A stretch of DNA of 64,000 nucleotides. Origin: Ephydatia muelleri. Taxonomy: Eukaryota > Porifera > Demospongiae > Spongillida > Spongillidae. This document shows, piece by piece, positions 1 through 9,171 of the stretch (its first letter is position 1; every line of letters begins with the position of its first letter). Location of the stretch: assembly GCA_013339895.1 (NCBI GenBank), contig JABACO010000002.1:3686084-3750083 (forward strand), given 5' to 3'. The notes below the pieces were generated by a model. That model saw only the letters and a program-made list of their open reading frames with translations, ran no database searches and had not been told where the DNA came from. The position numbers were made by a program, and so were the translations under genes.

Positions 1-55
1 TGGAAAATGTGCTATCAGTAATGGCAGAGCTATTTACACGAGTATCCGTGGACAT
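1..55 (-). CDS. 5' end of an ADAR/ADAT1-like deaminase copy, running off the window
   Basis: On the minus strand an ATG at 53-55 opens a frame reading MSTDTRVNSSAITDSTF up to the left edge. This is essentially the N-terminus of the open deaminase gene that starts at 18,474, and the DNA upstream of the ATG also matches the DNA upstream of the copies at 14,165 and 18,474. I infer another family member pointing leftwards, in opposite orientation to the tandem copies at 14-24 kb. Only about 18 codons are visible, so whether the copy is intact cannot be judged. Confidence 0.6.
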   Translation of the reverse strand, partial: MSTDTRVNSSAITDSTFS

Positions 56-547
56 TTTGCAATCAATGAAATGCTCCCATTTCGCTTCGTCGTATAATAT
101 TTTATGGCTCAATCGTCATATCAGTCACCGTTGGGAACGAGAGACTCTTTGCGGATTGACGCACTACGCTGTCAGTACTGCTGTAGTTTTGAAGTATCCA
201 AGGCAATTCTAAAAACGAGTTCTGCAACAGCGGTCTAATAAAGGCGGTATCGACTGCTACAGTAACTCGATCTGGACTGGGACTGGTAAACAACATCTCA
301 AACCACAAATTTGTCCGTTACTGTAACTTGATCTGGCTGGGACAACATCTCAAACCACAAATTTGTCACGGAGGCAAGGCCCGCATGTTAGCTTTAGGCA
401 TTGATGAATGAAATTATAAAGTACATGTACCTATGTATCGGTAACCCTACCCCACGGCTGGAAACTAGGTTTATAAACATGAAGATAAATACCTCATTAT
501 GACTATTGTATGTTCCAATGCTGCTGGTACTCTTATATACAAATAGG

Positions 548-807
548 TATATGGGACAGTTTCCGCGAAAATTGCCCCACGGTTAAAATGTTTTAAAAAT
601 GCATCGCGTTTGAATCGCTATAACTTCCCAACGGATAACGCTATCGACTTCCTATTTTCAACACTTCATAGTGAAATGGTGTAGAATGAAGTGTTGAAAA
701 TAGGAAGTCGATAGCGTTATCCGTTGGGAAGTTATAGCGATTCAAACGCGATGCATTTTTAAAACATTTTAACCGTGGGGCAATTTTCGCGGAAACTGTC
801 CCATATA
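548..807. mobile_element. Perfect 260-bp foldback MITE, 122-bp arms
   Basis: Positions 548-669 and 686-807 are exact reverse complements with a 16-base loop at 670-685. The outer ends read tatatgggacagtttccgcg and its complement. The paralogous sequence near 13,411-13,420 lacks the element and reads straight through a TA-containing site, so this is an insertion probably flanked by TA. The TA target and hairpin shape suggest a non-autonomous Tc1/mariner-like element. It carries no coding sequence. The outer TIR resembles that of the element at 35,313-35,544. Confidence 0.8.
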
Positions 808-914
808 ATTATAATACATTAAATAGCGTCGTATGACTGTAGACTATTAAATACTTGTCACGCATACTCTACATTTTAAACACACGCATTACGCGCATCT
901 TGTTATTATAAGGC

Positions 915-923
915 CACGCGGAA
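915..923. other. Paralogous empty target site of the MULE
   Basis: The 9-mer cacgcggaa is the reverse complement of the 9-bp duplication (ttccgcgtg) flanking the MULE at 8,159-8,167 and 13,322-13,330. Here it occurs once, and sequence on both sides matches the two flanks of the transposon. This copy of the duplicated segment therefore represents the uninserted state. Confidence 0.8.
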
Positions 924-1104
924 GACATATGTGTTTAGCAACGCCGTCCTTGCAACGGCCTCTGAAAGAAGATAAGCTTGCCACCTCCTCAATTAGCACA
1001 CATGATGTATACAGCAAGTTAACATGTATCTGATGAGCTAACACATTTTCAGTAACCCCGCTGTGCTTATTACGATGAATGTTTATGTATTGTAAATACA
1101 CGCA

Positions 1105-1262
1105 TTGTTTTATAAACAAACAGGAATTGAGTATCACAAGAAACAAGTGCAGCTGCATTGCAGGGTGTGTGGGCAACGTTTAACAAAGGCTAAAACAAAA
1201 AGCGTTACGTATCTGCAAAGCAATTGCGGAAAAGCTGCAGATAGCTTTGATCTGCTGTATCA
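1105..1262 (+). pseudogene. Unrecognised CxxC peptide fragment upstream of deaminase relic
   Basis: An open stretch encodes MFYKQTGIEYHKKQVQLHC, then RVCGQRLTKAKTK and about 30 further residues, running into the deaminase relic. The same peptide up to AKTK recurs on the minus strand at 7,808-7,908. HCRVCGQRL looks like the start of a zinc-binding module, loosely like N-terminal cysteine modules I have seen in animal transposon proteins. I cannot assign a family. The downstream frame stops at 1,288, where the intact deaminase has a coding codon. It is probably an exon fragment of a dead element or gene. Confidence 0.35.
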
Positions 1263-1730
1263 TGGGGTCAAAAAGAGGGATACGTTATAGAACAGGAACA
1301 CAGTATCCGCTATGTAATAAAGTCATATACAGACAAGATAGCTTCTTTGACTAAAGGTGGTGTACAAGGTGCTATCCTACACCCATACATCGGCAGAATT
1401 CAGATTGACACCATAACCATTTTTTCTGAAAACGATTTGTCCAAACAATATGAGGTTGCACGTGCAGAACTCTTGAAGTCCGATACTATTTTTACTAATC
1501 AAAACAGAAATGCTCAAGATTTACCGAACTTCAGTTTGGTTTTAACAAAACATCCTGGACATAGATTTCTGAGTATCAATTAGTGGAAGGAAGACGTAGA
1601 TCATTTTGATACAAGACACATTAATGATGATCCTAGTCGAATATGCATGTCACAAATGAATGAGGCTCTTTATGATTGCCTATGTTTGAACACAACCATA
1701 GACACATCAAGACATGACAATATTCGAAAA
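1260..1730 (+). pseudogene. ADAR/ADAT1-like deaminase, 3' fragment
   Basis: This corresponds to about codons 388-540 of the open deaminase at 18,474. It contains KSYTDKI (the third zinc ligand Cys is Tyr), the GVQGAILHPYIGRIQIDTIT segment, GHRFLSIN, then a stop (TAG, 1,581-1,583), followed by out-of-frame or interrupted remnants such as DPSRICMSQMNEAL. A TAG at 1,288 replaces the Met codon of the GCVMKQ region. There is no N-terminal half and no HAE or PCG motif. This is a non-functional paralogue fragment. The upstream sequence is unrelated to the deaminase 5' half, so the break is an old recombination or truncation point. Confidence 0.8.
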
Positions 1731-2289
1731 TTCAAATCGTTTAAACTATATTCGAAATCGTTTAAACGGTACTCGAAATCGGAATTCGAAATCGTTCATC
1801 CAGTCATTTCTACTTAGTTTACACCTCGTTTGTTCTTAGTTCAAACGGTGCGTTTTTTCTCCGTTTTTTAGGGACCTTTGTCGTGTCCTCTACTGTATAC
1901 ATGTATCTGCATGTGTAATAGATGAAGTCTGCGCCTGCGCAGTGCATAAATGACGGAACAGTTTGTAATGTATTTCTCACACGCACACTCGTGATGATAC
2001 ACATGTATACACTCTACTCTTGTATTTATAGTTAGTCTGTATCTCGTGTACCTCGTGTAAATCTTGGCCACTTACATTTTTGTGTCATGCTTGTATGTAT
2101 GTATTATATTCAATGTATTAACATACGCCACCGCCATTCTGACCAGATGCTTTGCATCTGACATGTAGAGTGCAAACATGTCAAATATTTACTTGTATAT
2201 CCTATGTTATGTATGTCATGTATATACTTCAATTGTGTAATAAAATAATACACCCATAAAAATGAAAATAAAGATAAAAAGAATAATAA
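1731..2289. other. No gene seen; short degenerate repeats
   Basis: The start (1,730-1,800) has three to four degenerate copies of a motif like attcgaaatcgtttaaac. The rest shows no convincing ORF, RNA gene or element ends. This stretch separates the deaminase relic from the retroelement fragment and is absent between the corresponding parts in the tandem units at 14-24 kb. Confidence 0.4.
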
Positions 2290-2870
2290 TGCACCTTCTG
2301 CCCAAGTCTTGCCTTGGATCCCTTGGGCCACCATGCCATTACTTGCAAGCATGTGGGTGATGTGGTTTCTCGCGACAATAAACTCCGTGATGTGTTTGTG
2401 GAATGTTGTAGGCGAGCTAATTTATCTGCCCAGGTCAAGGTTGGCAGTGGCGCATGACAAATGCAACACCAGACTAGCAGATGTTCTGGTCGCCAACTGG
2501 TCTCTTGGGAAGCCAGCTGCATTTGATCTTATTACCTCACCACTAAACCCTTCTATTTTGTCTGAAGCGGGAGTGATGGCAGGGTCTGCAGCTTTAGTGG
2601 CGGAGTGTCGCAAGCATGATTCGAATGACCCAAAGTGCTCCGCGTTGAGCTGGAAATGCACACCACTAGCAGTGGAGCCTTATAACTGAGGCTAGGGAAA
2701 CACTATTGCGTCTTGCCACTCGTCTGGCCACACCCATGAGGTGCACCAAGTCCAAGGCCACTGCTTCCATTTATGGCTGGCAGACTCAGCCTCATATTGG
2801 TGAGGTCCTGTGCAAGGGCTCTGCTGTCAAGAGCTGGACCTTCATTGGTCATCACTAGTTGACAGTATCA
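2290..2870 (+). pseudogene. Retroelement polyprotein C-terminal fragment (unit A)
   Basis: Frames here encode RLADVLVANW, GKPAAFDLITSPLNPSILSE, AGVMAGSAALVAECRKHDSN and KCTPLAVE, then continue after a stop as ETLLRLATRLATPMRCTKSK. The same protein occurs on the minus strand at about 17.6-18.1, 21.2-21.7 and 24.0-24.5 kb, and a divergent one at 62.1 kb. I recognise it as the C-terminal part of reverse-transcriptase polyproteins common in sponge and cnidarian genomes. The ADVLV...AFDLIT arrangement is loosely nuclease-like. No RT domain is present, and stops and frameshifts show it is dead. Confidence 0.6.
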
Positions 2871-2921
2871 GTATTATATATTTTTAGTTGTTTCTTGTGT
2901 GTTATGTTGTAATATAAAAGA

Positions 2922-3115
2922 AGTTAGGCAAATACGAACTGTGTAATTAAAATTTGATTCCGCTACGTATGCATAATTATTAAAATTAATTAGCTCAAAC
3001 CTTAATATGGAATAAGTTTGATACTAGATGACTTTGAATATGTTAATTTACGAGGGTTTTGATATCATTACTTAATCGGTGACAACAAAATTGAATTCAT
3101 AGTATTTGCCTAACT
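2922..3115. mobile_element. Short element with 13-bp TIRs (unit A copy)
   Basis: The ends read agttaggcaaata and tatttgcctaact, perfect 13-bp inverted repeats about 194 bp apart with AT-rich non-coding sequence between. Inverted copies lie at 17,349-17,533, 20,936-21,129 and 23,803-23,996 at the same position relative to the retroelement fragment and the CA array, so the insertion predates unit duplication. I saw no clear target duplication. Confidence 0.55.
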
Positions 3116-3317
3116 AATATAATGCATATAAAATAAATCAAGTGGTTGATTAATTTCCAACCCGAATTGTATAATTTTAAAACCATTGCCTTCATTTGTG
3201 AACATCCAGTACAAATATATGTGTATGCATGTGGACATAAGGAGTGTTGTACATGGTGTTTGTGTGTGGTATGCTTGCTTGGTGTGTTTGTACAACTGCA
3301 ACCCATTCCTTCTTATC

Positions 3318-3515
3318 CCGGTGTGTGTGTGTGTGTGTGTGTGTTGTGTGTGTGCGTGTGAGTGTATGTGCATATCCTGCACTGTAGCATCTCACACCTC
3401 ACATGTGCACCACTTATCTCAGTTCATTGGCAGAGAAGATATCAAGCCATATAGGTTGAAATTTTCGAGGACACCCACATAAGTTCCCCCCTCCCCCCCC
3501 CCCCCCCCCCCCCCC
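3318..3515. repeat. GT microsatellite and poly-C tract
   Basis: A (GT)n run at about 3,320-3,365 is the unit-A counterpart of the long CA arrays in the tandem units. A tract of about 25 uninterrupted C follows at about 3,490-3,515. Open frames over the GT run (Cys-Val repeats) are not genes. Confidence 0.85.
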
Positions 3516-4740
3516 TGGACATGAACTCTTAGTTAAGCTCGGAATTTGCACCCACTTGCAAAGGTTTCCTAAGTCTATACAATATTGAGACAAGCAGCAC
3601 AGGTAGTCTGAGCTGGCATCATCTGCACAATAGGAGTGGCGTATCTCACCACGATGTGATCAATTGAAATTATGACCAAATATTCAGGATTAATGGTTAT
3701 TTTAAATAAACATTAGTTACTAGTTCTTAAAAAAAAATTATCTTACACTGGATTTCTCGTTAACCTAATCTGTGTGTCTTTGCATATGAGTACAGTGTAT
3801 GTACAAATTGTTTGTACTCACGTGTATGTGCGTGAATGTGTGTGTTTGATTGTTTGTGTGTGTGTGTTTGCGTATGTGTGATAAATCAAATAACTTAAAC
3901 AGTCTAGATGTGCTCTGCACTTATGTGCGTTTGTTCTCAATTGTAACTGATGTCTTTCAAACACAGTTATGGTCCTTTCTGCATTTTGTCTGCTCATATG
4001 AGCTTTTCGTTGTTTATAATAAATAATGACTGTATAAAATGCACTCCAACGGATGTGTGGATCATTCGTATGTTACTGTGCAGCCAAACACACACATGCA
4101 AATTTCCAAAAAAAAAAAAGGCAAGAGATAAACTTTGTTGAGCAACTAATTCACAATACAGACTACATATCCATGTGATGGTCCAAGAGTCTTTACAGTA
4201 GGTAGTGGTTTCAATAGCACAGTGGCATCATTTCAATAAAGGCCAGAGAGGGAGCAGGGCCTCTGTCTCCTTCATACTTCGTTAATAGCTTGATTATGAC
4301 ATCATTAAGATCACCAAAACTGAAGGAGTGACAATCTCTCCCCCTTCTCACCCCCCCCCCCCCCAAAAAAAAAACAACAAAAAAAAACAAACAAACTGAA
4401 ATGACGCCACTGACCAGAAAAGGTGTGTGCCTCACCATGGATAAACTCACATGGCTGGCTTCCGTGTTATGTCATTGCAGTTGAACATCATCCTTGCTGT
4501 GAACACTGGCTGCTGTGTGTTCACATACATGGAGGACATTCTCATGGTTCTTGCATGTTCCAATTGTACATTGAATTTTGTGCATCTCTCCTGAAAAGTG
4601 TTGCAACTTCTAAAACTTTGTTTTTGTGTTAGGAACCATATTTGGGCTCTTATGTAATTTTCAGGTTTAGTGGTTTAAATATTTATCTACTTCCCACAAT
4701 GAAGGTCGTTATTCACTACAAATGGGATCATTTCCGCAAT
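3516..4740. other. No gene seen
   Basis: AT-rich sequence with short TG-rich runs and A and C homopolymers (4,110-4,120, 4,350-4,390). No ORF with recognisable content on either strand. It ends at the first gap. Confidence 0.5.
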
Positions 4741-5740
4741 NNNNNNNNNNNNNNNNNNNNNNNNNNNNNNNNNNNNNNNNNNNNNNNNNNNNNNNNNNNN
4801 NNNNNNNNNNNNNNNNNNNNNNNNNNNNNNNNNNNNNNNNNNNNNNNNNNNNNNNNNNNNNNNNNNNNNNNNNNNNNNNNNNNNNNNNNNNNNNNNNNNN
4901 NNNNNNNNNNNNNNNNNNNNNNNNNNNNNNNNNNNNNNNNNNNNNNNNNNNNNNNNNNNNNNNNNNNNNNNNNNNNNNNNNNNNNNNNNNNNNNNNNNNN
5001 NNNNNNNNNNNNNNNNNNNNNNNNNNNNNNNNNNNNNNNNNNNNNNNNNNNNNNNNNNNNNNNNNNNNNNNNNNNNNNNNNNNNNNNNNNNNNNNNNNNN
5101 NNNNNNNNNNNNNNNNNNNNNNNNNNNNNNNNNNNNNNNNNNNNNNNNNNNNNNNNNNNNNNNNNNNNNNNNNNNNNNNNNNNNNNNNNNNNNNNNNNNN
5201 NNNNNNNNNNNNNNNNNNNNNNNNNNNNNNNNNNNNNNNNNNNNNNNNNNNNNNNNNNNNNNNNNNNNNNNNNNNNNNNNNNNNNNNNNNNNNNNNNNNN
5301 NNNNNNNNNNNNNNNNNNNNNNNNNNNNNNNNNNNNNNNNNNNNNNNNNNNNNNNNNNNNNNNNNNNNNNNNNNNNNNNNNNNNNNNNNNNNNNNNNNNN
5401 NNNNNNNNNNNNNNNNNNNNNNNNNNNNNNNNNNNNNNNNNNNNNNNNNNNNNNNNNNNNNNNNNNNNNNNNNNNNNNNNNNNNNNNNNNNNNNNNNNNN
5501 NNNNNNNNNNNNNNNNNNNNNNNNNNNNNNNNNNNNNNNNNNNNNNNNNNNNNNNNNNNNNNNNNNNNNNNNNNNNNNNNNNNNNNNNNNNNNNNNNNNN
5601 NNNNNNNNNNNNNNNNNNNNNNNNNNNNNNNNNNNNNNNNNNNNNNNNNNNNNNNNNNNNNNNNNNNNNNNNNNNNNNNNNNNNNNNNNNNNNNNNNNNN
5701 NNNNNNNNNNNNNNNNNNNNNNNNNNNNNNNNNNNNNNNN
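4741..5740. other. Assembly gap (1,000 N)
   Basis: Exactly 1,000 N, so a placeholder of unknown true size. It lies near the centre of the inverted duplication, where assembly is expected to fail. Confidence 0.99.
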
Positions 5741-5756
5741 TTGATGGCCACCTAAA

Positions 5757-6060
5757 TTCTTGAGCATTCCAGTTTTGGCTAGTAAAAATAACATCAGTTT
5801 TTGTATCGGACTTCAAGAATTCTGCACGTGCAACCTCATATTGTTTGGACAAATCGTTTTCAGAAAATATGGTTATCTGTATTCTGCCGATGTATGGGTG
5901 TAGGATAGCACCTTGTACACCACATTTAATCCAAGTATCTTGTCTGTACATGAACATAGCGGATACTGTGTTCTTGTTCTATAACGTATCCCTCTATTTC
6001 ACCATATAGCAGATCAAAGCTACATTGTATCTGCAGCTTTTCCGCAATTGCTTTGCACTG
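5757..6060 (-). pseudogene. ADAR/ADAT1-like deaminase, 3' fragment (inverted)
   Basis: The minus strand from 5,957 reads GVQGAILHPYIGRIQ, ITIFSENDLSKQYEVARAEF and VIFTSQNWNAQEF, matching the fragment at 1,330-1,560 and the C-terminal half of the open deaminase. Bases 5,957-6,060 continue the match into the region upstream of that fragment (1,210-1,320). It is interrupted by stops, lacks the catalytic motifs, and is cut on the left by the gap and on the right by the insertion at 6,061. Confidence 0.75.
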
Positions 6061-7807
6061 GTACCACGGCGCGACAGTGTACCGTATGCAGCCTTGTATA
6101 TTGCACCTATACTAATCGATACTCGTCTGCACTCGACACGTGGGCAGTTTTCATACGTCACGAATGCCGGCGCCTGTATACGTCTCAGAACGAACACTTC
6201 GCTTATACGTATGATATCGCGGTCTGCATATGGATTCGGTATATTCGTCATCACCTGTCTGCATACTTCAGATGAACGCGTGCAGACTCTGTACACGTCA
6301 TGTATTCGAATCGTCATTTTCTGTTCTACATACTTGAAGGCTAGTGCTTATACCCTGAACCACGCCAGCAATAATTCAGAATTTAACGGCAAACTTTAAT
6401 CAAACTACAGATGAAATACAACTTGGTCAAAAAATAAACAGTATAGTTCCAAGCTGGCGATCAAAGTCTCCATCACATTTTCCTGATGTAGTTAGAAGGG
6501 CACTCTCCGCCTAGCAGAGGCCTCTTGGAAGGCGAGCACGAGCCTCTACTACTCTCGCGGCACTTGTCGACGGTTTCCTTACAAGCACACGCTAAAACAT
6601 TACAGAGGTTATGCACAAAGAACTCGGCATTTACTTACTCTCTGACCGCGGGTGGTAGCTAGCTTATGCTTTACACTGCTATCGTCGTCATCCCCTTGGT
6701 TGGCCATGCAGCGAAACGTTTTCATTTGGCCGTAGTACACCCTGGCGTCGGCTCAAGAGCTGTGGTCAGAAAGGAAAGTCATAGCATGCCTACTCTGTAC
6801 CTGCATTTCTTCTTTTGCATTGCCGGGGTTGGTCACTTCCGCCATTTCAGTCTCGATGTACTCGCTTAAATATCTCCTGACCCTGAAGTTATTGGCACGC
6901 GCACATACATGACGTAAGCATGTAAACCTTTGTGACAACTGAAACGCCGCCTCACTGCATCTACTGAATCACACACTTGTCCTGGTTTGACATAAGCAAC
7001 ACCGTATAGTGTACAGTGTAAACACGCACAACTTACCAGGCCTAGACTGCTTAAGTCCGTTCGGTATGCCTTTATAACCTCCGCCTGTCACCCGCGTTGT
7101 CCGAAACTCTTGGAACTCTCTATCTTGCACAGTTGCACCTCACTGATTCGTCAGCTATATAGTGATCAAAATCAACAATCCAATTTCTCTTTCGTTGGGA
7201 ACGGCTCCATTAGTACTGTCTCCACAGATAGCCCAGTAAGTCCAACTTTCCTTTCCTCCTATTTCGTTGGGAACTCAACCAAGTTGCCTATTTTTGTTTC
7301 CTTTGCTTGATCGTACGTCGTCACCTCCATCAATGACCAACACGTGCAAAACAAACCGAGCATGCGCAGATAATGATATCAAATTAATTACTCAAATAGG
7401 CCTACAGGCTACACCCGCTAGAAATAGTCACAGATGTAGGTATCAGAAGTTTACAATGATTATAGGGATCCAATAACTTACCTGTGAGTTCGAAATAGTA
7501 CGCGATACGGTCGAGGTAATTATAGTAGCCACACTCATATGCGTTTTCATGGGTGTGGTTAAAACGGCCTATATTCCTATTTATTGCGCACTATCGTAAT
7601 TTACGGGCTAAAGTGCCGCTCGCGATATGGGTGCGGTACGCACCCGATACTTAGCCCCAACAATACCCATCTGCACACTGCACTGGACATTGACATACCT
7701 AGGTACGAGTATGTATATTGGTCCGCACACGTGCATGTCTGGATACGTATCTGCATACCATGACTCTGCATATTACTGCATACGATACTATGTCACGCAG
7801 TGTACGT
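6061..7807. mobile_element. Insertion of about 1.75 kb, probable non-autonomous DNA transposon
   Basis: Relative to the paralogue around 1,195-1,230 this block is extra. The two sides (...gctttgca and tacgtaacgc...) are nearly adjacent there. The ends carry imperfect inverted similarity: ggcgcgacagtgtaccgtat on the left, against gcgtgacatagtatcgtat read inwards from the right end. Both subterminal zones are rich in related motifs with tctgcata and gtatac. No recognisable transposase is present; the 124-codon frame at 6,025-6,399 matches nothing I know. A target duplication is not evident. Confidence 0.45.
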
Positions 7808-8084
7808 AACGCTTTTGTTTTAGCCTTTGTTAAACGTTGCCCACACACCCTGCAATGTAGCTGCACTTGTTTCTTGTGATACTCAATTCCTGTTTGTTTG
7901 TAAAACAATGCGTGTATTTACAATACATAAACATTCATCGTAACAAAACACAGCGCGGTTATACTGAACATTTGTTAGCTCATCAGATACATGTGAACTT
8001 GCTGTATACACCTGACACCATGTGTGCTAATTGAGGAAGTGGCAAGCTTATCTTCTTTCAGATGCCGTTGCAACCTAAGGCCAT
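7808..8084 (-). repeat. Right arm of the inverted duplication, block between insertions
   Basis: The reverse complement of about 920-1,205, including the HCRVCGQRLTKAKTK-coding stretch. It is bounded by the 1.75-kb insertion on the left and a local palindrome and the MULE on the right. Confidence 0.7.
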
Positions 8085-8164
8085 GCGGAAGACATAATGG
8101 AGGTGTGTTTAGCAACGCCGTCCTTGGACGGCGTTGCTAAACACACCTCCATTATGTCTTCCGC
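8085..8164. repeat. Short-loop palindrome with 39-bp arms next to the MULE
   Basis: Bases 8,085-8,123 and 8,126-8,164 are perfect inverted repeats with a 2-base loop; pairing extends about 4 bp further with one mismatch. The paralogue at 915-985 has this sequence only once. The extra inverted copy includes bases (ccatgcgg, ctaaggcc) that lie beyond the MULE insertion point in the normal order. Confidence 0.85.
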
Positions 8165-8167
8165 GTG
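8159..8167. repeat. 9-bp target-site duplication, left
   Basis: ttccgcgtg directly abuts the MULE 5' TIR and is repeated exactly at 13,322-13,330 beside the 3' TIR. Nine bp is the usual duplication size of MULE transposons. Confidence 0.9.
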
Positions 8168-8183
8168 GGGTGTAGCTAAAACC

Positions 8184-8187
<4 letters not shown>
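8168..8187 (+). repeat. MULE 5' terminal inverted repeat
   Basis: gggtgtagctaaaaccagga, an exact complement of 13,302-13,321. The inner base pair (8,188 against 13,301) no longer matches. Confidence 0.92.
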
Positions 8188-8975
<788 letters not shown>

Positions 8976-9171
8976 AAGGATCTATCCAGCCGCAGATTAT
9001 TATTTCAAGTGTTACTGATACGTCTAAATGAAAAGTATATGTATAAGTCAAGTACATCGGTTGCAATCTTTGCTTTTAACACCCAAAGGTGTTTGTGACA
9101 TGCATGCGCGTGAGCTATTAAACTAAGACTTCCACACGTGCCTGTTTAGTTCTACCACCTTCAGGCTAGGT

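Larger units (their letters stand above)
1..1560. repeat. Left arm of a large inverted duplication
   Basis: This stretch matches the reverse complement of the scattered blocks 14,220-13,322, 8,167-7,808 and 6,060-5,757. The right arm differs by the MULE (8,168-13,321), an insertion of about 1.75 kb (6,061-7,807) and about 350 bp of unrelated sequence near 13,555-13,910. The left arm differs by a 260-bp foldback element. Shared landmarks include the deaminase start codon region, the cacgcggaa target site, the peptide HCRVCGQRLTKAKTK and the deaminase 3' fragment. The centre of symmetry lies within about 1,560-5,757 and includes a gap. Confidence 0.75.

Noticed and set aside
4642-5957. Frames of 340-409 codons across the first gap
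   Set aside because: They consist mostly of N. Only the minus-strand deaminase fragment at 5,757-5,957 is real signal.
6025-6399. 124-codon frame in the 1.75-kb insertion
   Set aside because: No motif recognised and it starts in the deaminase relic; not supported as a transposase.
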